Shown piece by piece: positions 34,160-43,043 of a DNA stretch of 64,000 bases. The position numbers and the translations under genes were made by a program. The DNA comes from Leifsonia shinshuensis (GTDB lineage Bacteria > Actinomycetota > Actinomycetes > Actinomycetales > Microbacteriaceae), in the NCBI RefSeq assembly GCF_013410375.1, contig NZ_JACCFL010000001.1:558001-622000 (forward strand). The letters are read 5' to 3'. Position 1 is the first letter of the stretch. Each line of letters starts with the position of its first letter. The notes below the pieces were generated by a model. The model saw nothing but the letters and a program-made list of their open reading frames with translations. It made no database searches and was not told the DNA's origin.

Positions 34160-34956
34160 CGGAGGTCGGGGCCGCCGGGCTCTACCTGTACGCGATCGTG
34201 CCGGAGCCCGAGACCCCACCGGCGCTCGGAGCCGGTGTCGGCGGCGCGCCGCTCCGGCTGGTCTCCGCGGGCGGCGTCGCCGCGGTGGTCCACGACGGCC
34301 CGACCGCGCCGCTCACCGGGCCCGACGAGGAGGTCACCGAATGGATCCTCCAGCACAGCGCGGTCGTGGAGCGGGTGTGGGCCCTCGGCGGCACCGCGCT
34401 GCCCGCCGGTTTCAACGTGATCGTGGCGCCGGCCGACGGCGAGTCCGCCGAGGAGCGCCTGCGCGGCTGGCTGACCGCCTCCGCCGGAGCCTTCGCGGCC
34501 AGGCTGCGTGCCCTCTCCGGGCTCGTCGAACTGCGCGTCGAGATCGACCTCGACCAAGAGGTGGCGGCGCGGTCGGACCCGGAAGCGACGCAGCTGCGGG
34601 ACTCCCTGGGCGAACGGCCTCCCGGGGTCCGTCGGCTGCTGGAGCGGAAGCTCGACGAGCTCGAACGGGACGCGGCGGAGCGAAGGGCGGACGAGCTGTA
34701 TCGGGATGCCCGGCGGCGCCTCGCCGAGCACAGCGTGGACCTCGCCGAGAACCGGCGCGCCCATGCTCCGCGGGGGTTCGTCACCGTGCTCAACATGGCC
34801 GTCCTCGCCGAGCGCGACGCGGTGGAGCCCATCGGGTCGGTGCTCGCCGATGTTCGCGAGGAGCAGCCGGGAGTGCGGGTGAGTTTCATCGGACCGTGGC
34901 CGCCGTACTCGTTCACCGGCGCGCTCGACGTCGCGGAGGCCGGCGGATCGCTCTGA
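34147..34956 (+). CDS. gvpL: Gas vesicle protein GvpL (GvpF/L family)
   Basis: A 269-residue GvpF/L family protein: GLYLYAIVPEPE at the N-terminus, a coiled-coil-like central stretch (LERKLDELERDAAERRADEL), and the C-terminal FIGPWPPYSFTGA (family hallmark). The start is a GTG at 34147, inside gvpK; a later start cannot be ruled out. Last gene of the cluster; it is convergent with the DUF7882 gene, 6 bp away. Confidence 0.9.
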   Translation: MEAVTEVGAAGLYLYAIVPEPETPPALGAGVGGAPLRLVSAGGVAAVVHDGPTAPLTGPDEEVTEWILQHSAVVERVWALGGTALPAGFNVIVAPADGESAEERLRGWLTASAGAFAARLRALSGLVELRVEIDLDQEVAARSDPEATQLRDSLGERPPGVRRLLERKLDELERDAAERRADELYRDARRRLAEHSVDLAENRRAHAPRGFVTVLNMAVLAERDAVEPIGSVLADVREEQPGVRVSFIGPWPPYSFTGALDVAEAGGSL

Positions 34957-34962
34957 CCGGTT

Positions 34963-35283
34963 TCAGGCCGTTTCGAGCGCCCGGAGCGGCGCGCGGTGCT
35001 CCGCTTCGAGGGTGAGCCCGCGGGAGCTCTCGGCGGATTCGGCGAGCTGTGCCAGCCACTCGCGGTTGAGTCCCGGTGCGTGCGAGCCGTCGAAGTGGAA
35101 GCGCAGGTTGGCCGCCGGGTGCAGCCAGATGGTGGTGCGTCCGCCTCCCGCGACGGGGAGGTCCTTCCATGACATGGCGAAGCTCCGGCCGTGGCTGAGC
35201 TTGTTGACGATGACGATGTGCAGGTGTGCGAGAGTCCGGTCGTCGAACGCGTACTCGTGATCCTCGTAGCTGAGGTAGCCCAT
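34963..35283 (-). CDS. DUF7882-type small protein
   Basis: A 106-residue protein of a family frequent in Microbacteriaceae: MGYLSYEDHEYAFDDRTLAH, then a basic region, TTIWLHPAANLRFHFDG and a helical end. Members have been misannotated as ATP-dependent DNA ligase; no ligase motif is present here. The start is fixed by a strong AGGAGGG site 8 bp upstream. Function unknown. It is separate from the gas vesicle operon by orientation. Confidence 0.85.
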   Translation of the reverse strand: MGYLSYEDHEYAFDDRTLAHLHIVIVNKLSHGRSFAMSWKDLPVAGGGRTTIWLHPAANLRFHFDGSHAPGLNREWLAQLAESAESSRGLTLEAEHRAPLRALETA

Positions 35284-35461
35284 GATGTTGCCCTCCTGGG
35301 TTTGTCCGGAAGGGGGCAAAGAATCGGCTGCCAGGCGAGGCTTCACGTCAACCGGAGGGTGTCTGTCCAGTCTGCGCCCTGCAACGCGCGAAAGCGAACG
35401 GATGGAGGCGATTGCCAGGCGTGCGGGAGGGCGCGGCCGCCGACCGCGCGTCGTCCGGACC

Positions 35462-36556
35462 TTACGCCCGCCGGAAGCGCTGCGCCGCCGGGCAGTCGAA
35501 GGGGTCGCGGGCGGCGAGGCCGACCCGGTTGAGGTAGCGGACGACGATCCGGTAGGAGTTCACGAGCCCGGTCTCCGTGTACGGGATGTCGTGGGCGGCG
35601 CAGTGCTCGCGGACGAGTTCCCGCGCCCGACGCAGGTGCGGACGGGGCATGCTGGGGAAGAGGTGGTGCTCGATCTGGTGGTTGAGGCCGCCCATCAGCA
35701 CGCTCATCGTCCAGCCGCCGCGGATGTTGCGGGAGGTCAGCACCTGCTTGTTGAGGAAGTCGACCCGGGAGCCGGCCGGCAGCAGCGGCATGCCCTTGTG
35801 GTTGGGGGCGAACGACGCGCCCATGTAGACGCCGAACACCGCCAGCTGCACGCCGAGGAACGCGAACGCCATCCCCACCGGCAGCATCAGGAACACGATG
35901 GCGACGTAGATCGAGAGGCGCAGTCCGATGGCGACCAGCTCCGTGCGCCGGCGCTCGACCGGCCCGCGCGCGAGCAGCGAGCGGATCGACGTGACGTGGA
36001 GGTTGACGCCCTCCAGCAGGAGCAGCGGGAAGAACAGGTAGCCCTGCCGGCGGGTGATCGCGGCGAGGATCCCGCGCTGCCGGGCGGCGTCCTCCACCGT
36101 GAAGGAGATCGTGTCGAAGGCGATGTCGGGGTCTTTGCCCTCGGTGTTCGGGTTGGCGTGGTGGCGGGTGTGCTTGGTCATCCACCACTGGTAGCTCATG
36201 CCGACCAGCCAGGTCGCGATGAGGCGCCCGGCCCGGTCGTTGGTGGGGCCGGAGGCGAACACCTGGCGGTGGGAGGCCTCGTGGCCGAGGAACGCGAACT
36301 GGGTGAAGATCAGGCCCAGCGCCGCGGCGATGAGCAGCTGGAACCAGGAGTCCCCGAGGAGGACGAACCCGGTCGCCGCACCGAGCAGGCCGATCGTGAG
36401 CGCCGTGAACATCGCGATGTAGAAGCCGCGCCGGCGTTCGAGGAGGCCTTCGCCGCGCACGCGCGCGAGCAGCTCGTTGTACGTGCTGGTGACCGGACGG
36501 CGGGCCTCCGAGCGAGGCCTGGTCTTCAGGACCGGCCCGAGAATGGTTGCGGTCAT
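35462..36556 (-). CDS. Fatty acid desaturase
   Basis: A 364-residue integral membrane desaturase. All three histidine boxes are visible: HEASH (HxxxH), HTRHH, and HQIEHH, which together bind the di-iron centre. Hydrophobic pairs precede the boxes (IGLLGAATGFVLLG, LLIAAALGLIFTQFA). It uses O2 and reducing equivalents to introduce a double bond in membrane acyl chains. ATG 36556 has a GGAGGAAGC site; upstream frame is noncoding. A cold shock gene is next upstream, which fits a membrane-fluidity role. Confidence 0.93.
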   Translation of the reverse strand: MTATILGPVLKTRPRSEARRPVTSTYNELLARVRGEGLLERRRGFYIAMFTALTIGLLGAATGFVLLGDSWFQLLIAAALGLIFTQFAFLGHEASHRQVFASGPTNDRAGRLIATWLVGMSYQWWMTKHTRHHANPNTEGKDPDIAFDTISFTVEDAARQRGILAAITRRQGYLFFPLLLLEGVNLHVTSIRSLLARGPVERRRTELVAIGLRLSIYVAIVFLMLPVGMAFAFLGVQLAVFGVYMGASFAPNHKGMPLLPAGSRVDFLNKQVLTSRNIRGGWTMSVLMGGLNHQIEHHLFPSMPRPHLRRARELVREHCAAHDIPYTETGLVNSYRIVVRYLNRVGLAARDPFDCPAAQRFRRA

Positions 36557-36668
36557 GCTTCCTCCGCTGTGTCGTGACGACTTCCCAGCCGAGGGTGTGG
36601 GCGAATGCCCGAGATGCCGCAAGCGTAGGCGCGGAGGCTGAGTGTTCGTCGGTGCCCCGCTGTGGAAA

Positions 36669-36696
36669 CGGTGCCCGGTCTCGCGACCGGGCACCG
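36669..36696 (-). terminator. Intrinsic terminator after the cold shock gene
   Basis: A perfect 12-bp stem (36669-36680 with 36685-36696) around the tetraloop TCGC, 6 bp after the cold shock gene's stop on the minus strand. Downstream on that strand it runs into TTTCC. It is the clearest rho-independent-type hairpin in the window. Confidence 0.8.
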
Positions 36697-36702
36697 TATC
36701 GA

Positions 36703-36909
36703 TCAGGCCTGGCGGATGTTCGCGGCCTGGGGACCCTTGGGGCCCTGAGCGAGGTCGTACTCGACCTTCTGGTTCTCGTCGAGGTTGCGGTAGCCGCCGG
36801 TGGAGGCGATCTCGCTGTAGTGGGCGAAGACGTCGGCGCTGCCGTCATCCGGGGCGATGAAGCCGTAGCCCTTCTCCGAGTTGAACCATTTGACGGTGCC
36901 AGTGGGCAT
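36703..36909 (-). CDS. Cold shock protein (CspA family)
   Basis: A 68-residue single OB-fold RNA-binding protein. [15 protein letters not shown] (RNP1 region), DVFAHYSEI (RNP2) and the [20 protein letters not shown] end are all canonical. The start ATG 36909 has GAAGGAAG upstream. The reading frame is open for another 162 codons upstream (to 37395) without a stop; see the separate entry. The family binds single-stranded RNA and acts as an RNA chaperone, at low temperature or constitutively. Confidence 0.95.
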   Translation of the reverse strand: MPTGTVKWFNSEKGYGFIAPDDGSADVFAHYSEIASTGGYRNLDENQKVEYDLAQGPKGPQAANIRQA

Positions 36910-37017
36910 CTTTTCTTCCTTCATTATTCTTCGGGAGCCGTGCGGACGGCTCCGGTCGCCGCGCCCGAATCGGCGCGGACGGTGGTGGGCGCCCCGGGGG
37001 ACGCGGTGCGGCGGTGT

Positions 37018-37395
37018 GCGCCGGAGGAGGGCCTCCGCCTCGGCGATCGTGGCGGCGGTCCCGACGGTGCGCGAACGCTCGTCGAGTACGTGGAACCGTC
37101 CGTCGTCGAGCGCGGCGATGCCGGCGTACTCGCTGTCGGCGGTGGCGACCCAGACGGTGTCGTCGGCCTGGCGCCAGGTGAGTGCGGCCGAGGGCCGCGG
37201 AGTGCTGGTGATGGTGAGTCCTTTCGCCTCGGTCGAGGCGGGGGTGATGCCGCGGCCGACGCTGCTGCGGACGAGAAGATCGGTGTCGGTAGCGGGCGGA
37301 TTCGCCGCTCCTGGTATCGGTTTCTGGAAGGCGGCCCCGCACGCGACACCCGGCTGGGAAGGACCGGTTTCTGGATGCGGGACCGTCTCGGTCAC
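37018..37395 (-). pseudogene. Open frame fused in phase to the cold shock gene; probable remnant of a small protein gene
   Basis: The frame of the cold shock gene continues without a stop up to a GTG at 37395. Within it, residues about 61-126 look like a real small protein ([41 protein letters not shown]). No ATG/GTG/TTG lies in the natural place: the AAAGGACTCACC ribosome-binding-like stretch is followed by ATC instead of a start codon. A +1 shift near the LLRR end would reach a TAA just ahead of the csp ribosome-binding site. So this may be a decayed or start-mutated gene, or a true N-terminal fusion. The rest of 36910-37582 shows no other gene. Confidence 0.45.
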
Positions 37396-37582
37396 ACGAT
37401 CAGAAACGCGTGATCAGGTCCGACGGAGGGAAGAACCTCTGGAGTCGGACTTGCTCTTACCATACACGTCCCACCCGGCGGCGCGGTCCGCGGGCGTGGA
37501 ACGGCAGAGCGGGCGGACCGCCGTGGCCGGCGGCCTGAGAGCCCGTACACTGAACCGACGGTCGATCAGGGGAGGGCGCCGC

Positions 37583-38992
37583 GTGCTGCTGACCATCACC
37601 TACCGCGGCGCCGCACCGGGCGATCTCGGGTTCCTGCTGCACAAGCATCCCGACCGCGTGCACGACTTCGCGCTGCCGGTCGGCCGGGCGCACGTCTTCT
37701 ATCCCGAGGTCGGCGACGAACGCTGCACCGCGGCGCTCCTGCTGGAGGTCGATCCGATCGAACTCGTCCGCAGCCGGCGGTTCCGCGGCGACGCCGGGAC
37801 GCTCGGGCACTACGTCAACGACCGGGCCTACGTGTCAGGGTCGATGCTCGCCGTCGCTCTCGGGTCGGTGTTCCGGACCGCCCTGACCGGTCGATGCGAC
37901 GCGCGGCCGGAGCTCGCCGCCTCCGAGCTCGAGCTCGAGCTCGGGCTGCACGCGGTGCCGTTGCGCGGCGGCGCCGACCTCCCCGAGCGGCTCTTCGCGC
38001 CGCTCGGCTGGACCGTCGAGCAGTCCACCGGGCTGCTCGACGACGAGTTCCCCGAGTGGGGGCCCTCGCCGTACGCGACGATCACGCTCCGCGGCGTCTC
38101 CCGGCTGGGGGAGGCGCTGCGGGAGCTCTACGTGCTGCTCCCCGTCCTCGACGACGCGAAGCACTACTGGGTCGCGGACGCCGAGGTGGACAAGCTGCTC
38201 CGCGCCGGTGAGGGGTGGCTGGCGCAGCATCCCGAACGGGAGCTGATCTCCCGGCGGTACCTCGCGCATCAGCGCGAGTACGTCGCCGAGGCGACGGCGC
38301 GCCTCGCGGCGCTCGACCAGGGGCCCGAGCTTGTCGACGCGGCAACCGGCGGCGACACCGACGACGACGCGAGCGAGAGCCGCCCGCTCAACCGGCTGCG
38401 TGCCGACGCGGTCCTCGCGGTCCTCGACGAGGTCGGCGCCCGCACCGTCGCGGACGTCGGCTGCGGGCCCGGAGCGCTGCTCTCCCGCCTGGCCGCCGAC
38501 CCGCGGTTCACCCGCATCGTCGGGACCGACGTCTCGCCCCCGGCGCTGGAGACGGCCGCGCGTCGTCTGGGCCTCGCCGAGCGCAGCGACGCCCAGCGGG
38601 AACGCATCCGGCTGCATCCGTCGTCGGTCACCTACCAGGACGACCGGATCGCCGGACTCGACGCCCTGGTGCTGATGGAGGTCGTCGAGCACGTCGAGCC
38701 CGAACGCCTGGACGCTCTGGCGCGCTCGGTGTTCGGCCTGGCGGCGCCGGCCTCCGTCGTCCTCACCACGCCGAACGCCGAGTACAACGCGCTGTACCCG
38801 ACCCTCGCCGCGGGATCGTTCCGGCATCCCGATCACCGGTTCGAATGGACCAGGGCCGAACTGGCCGCGTGGGCCGGCGCGATCGCCGAGCACTACGGCT
38901 ACCGCGTCGAGTTCCGGCCGGTCGGAGCGGCGGATCCCGTCCTCGGGGCGCCGACGCAGCTCGCCCTGTTCCGGAAGGAGGCGGCCGCATGA
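37583..38992 (+). CDS. hen1: 3'-terminal RNA ribose 2'-O-methyltransferase Hen1
   Basis: A 469-residue protein of the bacterial Hen1 type. The N-terminal half (about 1-240) is the Hen1 N domain (LLTITYRGAAPGDLGFLLHK, HVFYPEV). The C-terminal half is the methyltransferase: VADVGCGPGALLSRL (SAM motif), MEVVEHVEPERL (E366, E369 and H370, metal ligands), and RHPDHRFEWTR with a further His at 418. It 2'-O-methylates the 3' end of RNA at a repair junction so that it cannot be cut again there. GTG start 37583 follows GGGGAGGG. It overlaps pnkp by 4 bp. Confidence 0.96.
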   Translation: MLLTITYRGAAPGDLGFLLHKHPDRVHDFALPVGRAHVFYPEVGDERCTAALLLEVDPIELVRSRRFRGDAGTLGHYVNDRAYVSGSMLAVALGSVFRTALTGRCDARPELAASELELELGLHAVPLRGGADLPERLFAPLGWTVEQSTGLLDDEFPEWGPSPYATITLRGVSRLGEALRELYVLLPVLDDAKHYWVADAEVDKLLRAGEGWLAQHPERELISRRYLAHQREYVAEATARLAALDQGPELVDAATGGDTDDDASESRPLNRLRADAVLAVLDEVGARTVADVGCGPGALLSRLAADPRFTRIVGTDVSPPALETAARRLGLAERSDAQRERIRLHPSSVTYQDDRIAGLDALVLMEVVEHVEPERLDALARSVFGLAAPASVVLTTPNAEYNALYPTLAAGSFRHPDHRFEWTRAELAAWAGAIAEHYGYRVEFRPVGAADPVLGAPTQLALFRKEAAA

Positions 38993-41529
38993 CCGAGCTG
39001 CGCATCCCCGCCACCTCGCTCGTCGTGCTCGTCGGGGTGAGCGGGTCGGGCAAGTCGACGTTCGCGCGGGAGAAGTTCGGGCCCTGGGAGACCCTCTCCA
39101 GCGACACTTTTCGCGGGCTGGTCTCCAACGACGAGAACGACCAGGGTGCGACAGGCGACGCCTTCGACGCGCTGCGCTTCGTCGCGGGCAAGCGGCTGCG
39201 CACCGGCCTGCTCACCGTGATCGACGCGACCAACGTCCAGGCCACCGCTCGCAAGAGCATGATCGCGCTCGCGAAGGAGCACGACGTGCTGCCCGTCGCC
39301 ATCGTCCTCGACGTCCCGGAGCGGGTCGCCGTCGCACGGACGGAGGCCCGCGACGACCGGGCCTTCGGCGCCGAGGTCATCCGGCGCCAGTCCAAGCAGC
39401 TCCGGAGCGGCCTGTCCGCGCTGCGCCGCGAAGGGTTCCGGACGGTCCACGTCCTGCGCGATCAGGCCGAGATCGACGCCGCGACGATCGTCCGGACGCG
39501 CCTGCTCAACGACCGTTCGGACGACCACGGCCCGTTCGACGCCATCGGCGACGTGCACGGCTGCCGTTCCGAGCTGGAGACGCTGCTGGGGGTGCTCGGC
39601 TACGACCTCGCCCGCGACGACCGCGGGCGCGCGGTCGACGCCGTCCACCCGGACGGCCGCCGCGCGCTCTTCCTGGGCGACCTGGTGGACCGCGGGCCGG
39701 ACACCCCCGGCGTGCTCCGGCTGGCGATGGGGATGGTCGCCGCCGGACACGCGATCGCCGTCCCCGGCAACCACGAGGACAAGCTCGCGCGGGCGCTGCG
39801 CGGCGACAAGGTCACCGTGGCGAACGGCCTGGAGGTCTCGCTCGCGCAGCTGGCGGAGGAGCCGCCCGAGTTCCGCGACGAGGTGCAGGCGTTCTGCCGC
39901 GAACTCGTCTCGCATCTGGTGCTCGACGACGGCCGGCTGGTCGTCGCGCACGCCGGCCTCCCGGAGCAGTTCCACGGCAGAGCGTCGGGCCGCGTCCGGG
40001 CGTTCGCGCTCTACGGCGACGTCACCGGTGAGAAGGACGAGTACGGCCTGCCGGTTCGGCTGGACTGGGCGCGCGACTACCGCGGCGCGGCCACCGTGCT
40101 CTATGGCCACACCCCCGTCCCGCGCGCCGAGTGGGTCAACAACACCATGTGCCTCGACACTGGCTGCGTGTTCGGCGGCGCGCTGACCGCACTGCGGTAT
40201 CCCGAGCGGGAGCTCGTCGCGGTCCCTGCCGAGCAGGTCTGGAGCGAGCCGGCGCGGCCGTTCGCGCTCGCGGTCGACACGTCCGCCGAGCGGGCGGACG
40301 ACGTGCTCCGGATCGAGGACGTGCTGGAGACGCCCATCGTCGAGACGCGCACGTCCGGGAAGATCCGACTGCGCCCGGAGTTCGCACTCGGCGCCCTGGA
40401 GACCATGAGCCGCTGGGCGGTGGACCCGCGCCGGCTGCTCTACCTGCCGCCGACGATGTCGCCGCCCGGGCCGTCCTCCCGCGCCGGGATGCTGGAGCAC
40501 CCGGACGAGGCGTTCGAGGCGTACCGCACGAGCGGGGTGACGCGCCTCATCGCCGAGGAGAAGCACATGGGTTCGCGGGCCGTCACGCTCGTGACGCGCG
40601 ACCCGTCCCGGTTCGGCGCCCCGGACGGGTGGCGGGGCATCGTCCACACCCGCACCGGCCGTCGGTTCTTCCCGTCGTCCGCCGACGAGGACGCGTTCCT
40701 GTCCGGTGTGCACGAGGCCGTCTCCCGGGCGGCGCTTTGGGAGGAACTGGAGACCGACTGGCTGCTGCTCGACGGGGAGGTCCTGCCCTGGTCGCTGAAG
40801 GCCGGCGCGCTCATCCGGGAGCAGTACGCCGCGGTCGGGGCTGCGGCGGCCTCGGCCCTGCCCGCCGCGGCGGCGACGCTGGAGCGGGCGGCGGAGCGCG
40901 GGCTCGATGTCGCCGCGATGCTGGAGCGGACCCGGCGGCGCGAGGCTGACGCGGCTCGCTACACCGACGCCTACCGCCGCTATGTACGGCGGACGGACGG
41001 CATCGACGGTGTCCAGCTGGCGCCGTTCCAGGTGCTGGCCGTCGAGGGCCGGGTCCATGCCGCGCGGGAGCACGCCTGGCACCTCGCGGTGGCCGACCGG
41101 CTGGTGGCGGCCGACCCGCGGCTGCTCCGGGAGACCCGGCGCGTCGAGGTCGACCTCGACGATCCCGGGTCGGTGGAGGCGGCGGTCGAGTGGTGGACGG
41201 CGCTGACCGAGGCCGGAGGGGAGGGCATGGTCGTGAAGCCCGCGGCCGGCCTCGTCCGGAACGAGCGGGGGCTGGCCCAGCCGGGCATCAAGGTGCGCGG
41301 CCGCGAGTACCTCCGCATCATCTACGGCCCGGACTACACCGACCCGTCCAGCCTGGACCGGCTGCGCGACCGCAACGTCGGCCACAAGCGGTCGATGGCA
41401 CTGCGCGAGTACGCCCTCGGGCTGGAGTCGCTGCACCGGTTCGTGGAGCGGGAGCCGCTGTGGCGCGTCCACGAAGCGGTGTTCGCGGTCCTCGCCATGG
41501 AGTCGGAGCCGGTGGACCCGAGGTTGTGA
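38989..41529 (+). CDS. pnkp: Polynucleotide kinase-phosphatase (RNA repair)
   Basis: An 846-residue three-domain enzyme. Kinase: GVSGSGKST at 16-24. 2',3' phosphatase: DVHG near 187-190, then GDLVDRGPD and GNHED near 258, a binuclear metallophosphatase set. Ligase/adenylyltransferase: EEKHMGSR with lysine 525 in the KxxG position, and VVKPAAGLVRNERG later. This protein heals 5'-OH and 2',3'-cyclic phosphate ends and activates them for sealing. In bacteria it acts with Hen1, encoded immediately upstream. Confidence 0.96.
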   Translation: MTELRIPATSLVVLVGVSGSGKSTFAREKFGPWETLSSDTFRGLVSNDENDQGATGDAFDALRFVAGKRLRTGLLTVIDATNVQATARKSMIALAKEHDVLPVAIVLDVPERVAVARTEARDDRAFGAEVIRRQSKQLRSGLSALRREGFRTVHVLRDQAEIDAATIVRTRLLNDRSDDHGPFDAIGDVHGCRSELETLLGVLGYDLARDDRGRAVDAVHPDGRRALFLGDLVDRGPDTPGVLRLAMGMVAAGHAIAVPGNHEDKLARALRGDKVTVANGLEVSLAQLAEEPPEFRDEVQAFCRELVSHLVLDDGRLVVAHAGLPEQFHGRASGRVRAFALYGDVTGEKDEYGLPVRLDWARDYRGAATVLYGHTPVPRAEWVNNTMCLDTGCVFGGALTALRYPERELVAVPAEQVWSEPARPFALAVDTSAERADDVLRIEDVLETPIVETRTSGKIRLRPEFALGALETMSRWAVDPRRLLYLPPTMSPPGPSSRAGMLEHPDEAFEAYRTSGVTRLIAEEKHMGSRAVTLVTRDPSRFGAPDGWRGIVHTRTGRRFFPSSADEDAFLSGVHEAVSRAALWEELETDWLLLDGEVLPWSLKAGALIREQYAAVGAAAASALPAAAATLERAAERGLDVAAMLERTRRREADAARYTDAYRRYVRRTDGIDGVQLAPFQVLAVEGRVHAAREHAWHLAVADRLVAADPRLLRETRRVEVDLDDPGSVEAAVEWWTALTEAGGEGMVVKPAAGLVRNERGLAQPGIKVRGREYLRIIYGPDYTDPSSLDRLRDRNVGHKRSMALREYALGLESLHRFVEREPLWRVHEAVFAVLAMESEPVDPRL

Positions 41530-41542
41530 AGGGGGTCGTCCG

Positions 41543-43018
41543 CTACCCGCCGCGGAACGCCACGACCCCCGAGTCCGTCCCGACCAGCAGCACCCCGAGC
41601 GCGGTGGACGGGCTGGCGAAGTGGGGGACCGAGTCGCCGATCTGCTGGCGCTGGAGGAGCGCCCCGGTCGCGGCGCTGAATTGGCTGAGCGTGCCTCCCG
41701 GGTAGCGCACCGCCCAGATGGTGCCGCCGATGTCGATGGGTGCGCCGTTCGCGCCGGACAGCCGTGGTCCGCGTTGCCCGGTGGCCGGTTCGACGATCTG
41801 GATGCCGCCGCCGGCGCAGGGGACGAACAGACGGCCCGTGGCCTGGTCGTAGGCGGCGCCGCCGTCGGGGTCGCTGCCGCAGACGCCGGGGATGGCGGCC
41901 ACCTGGGAGAGGTCGGACTGGCGGAGGACGAAGCCCACGTCGGTCTTCCCCGCGACGAACAGCAGGCCGCCGGGCAGCAGCACCGGATTGCCGGTGCCGA
42001 GGTCGTCGTCGGCGCCCGCGGACCGGTCCTTGAAGGCGGCGAGGGGCTTCAGATCCGGCGAGAGTTTCACCACGCTCTCCGCGTACTGGACGGGGTCGGG
42101 CCCGCCGGCCGGCGGGTCGGGGTTGGAGTTGCCGGTCGACACGTAGAGGTCCCCCGCCGCGTCGATCGCCGGTGCGCCGCCGCCCTGCCAGATCGCGCCG
42201 CCGTGGCCGTCCGCCGCCGCCTCGAACGCGACCAGGCCCGGGGAGCCGGTCTCGTTCACCCCCACCACCCAGCCGTGATAGGCGCCGCAGTCGCCGTAGT
42301 TGCCGCCGAAGCCGATGTAGACGCGTCCGTTCGCGACCGCGAGGGACGCCCGCTGGAGGAGGTGGACGGGGTCCTCCCCGGCCGGGAGTGGCGGGTCGAC
42401 GGACTCCGAGAGGACCACCTGCCCGGTGGCGATGCTGAACCCCTCCAGCTGGTGGTGCACCGCTCGGCCGGCGCTCACCTCGCCGACGACGAACACCGTC
42501 CCTGTGGTGGGGTCGACGGCCGGCGTACTGGTGATGCCGAGCGGGTCGATGTCCCCGCAGCCGGCGGCCGATCCGACATCCGTGAGCGGCGCCCCGAGGG
42601 ACGCCGACCACACGACGTTCCCGCTGGCGGGGTCGAGCGCGACCACCCGGTTCGTCTCGGTCGCGGCGATCACCCGGCCGCCCGCGACGACGGGCTGCCC
42701 GAAGACCGCTCCGCCGAGGTCGGCGGACCACGCGCGCGCGAGCGGGGAGAGCGACGCCCCTGCGCCGACCGCCCCGGTGCGCGACGCGGTGGCGTGGTAG
42801 GAGGTCCAGGCCGTGATCCCGGGGACCGGGACCGCCACGGGTGCCGGCGACCCGGTCGGCGTCGGGCGCGTCGGCGTCGGCGTGCCGGACGCGCGGGAGG
42901 TTGTCGGCGCGGGCGTCGACGCCGCCGTGCAGCCGGCCAGCAGCAGCGCTCCGCTCAGCGCGGCCGCCCCGAGGCGAGCGCGCGTGCGGCCCCCGGTTCC
43001 CCGCGTGGCGCGGTGCAT
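41543..43018 (-). CDS. PQQ-type beta-propeller lipoprotein
   Basis: A 491-residue exported lipoprotein: a hydrophobic signal segment ending LLAGC (Cys30), a Thr/Pro/Ser linker (about 31-75), then repeated strands of PQQ-like beta-propeller type (GRVIAATETNRVVALDPASGN, GDLYVSTGNSNPDPPAG, GLLFVAGKTDVGFVL, GTIWAVRYPGGTLSQF). The start at ATG 43018 is chosen over the longer frame from 43054. It is adjacent to, and codirectional with, the surface protein gene, and both are probably extracellular. A role in binding or scaffolding is likely but not assigned. Confidence 0.87.
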   Translation of the reverse strand: MHRATRGTGGRTRARLGAAALSGALLLAGCTAASTPAPTTSRASGTPTPTRPTPTGSPAPVAVPVPGITAWTSYHATASRTGAVGAGASLSPLARAWSADLGGAVFGQPVVAGGRVIAATETNRVVALDPASGNVVWSASLGAPLTDVGSAAGCGDIDPLGITSTPAVDPTTGTVFVVGEVSAGRAVHHQLEGFSIATGQVVLSESVDPPLPAGEDPVHLLQRASLAVANGRVYIGFGGNYGDCGAYHGWVVGVNETGSPGLVAFEAAADGHGGAIWQGGGAPAIDAAGDLYVSTGNSNPDPPAGGPDPVQYAESVVKLSPDLKPLAAFKDRSAGADDDLGTGNPVLLPGGLLFVAGKTDVGFVLRQSDLSQVAAIPGVCGSDPDGGAAYDQATGRLFVPCAGGGIQIVEPATGQRGPRLSGANGAPIDIGGTIWAVRYPGGTLSQFSAATGALLQRQQIGDSVPHFASPSTALGVLLVGTDSGVVAFRGG

Positions 43019-43043
43019 GGCGACAGCGTATGCCTGCCGTCCG

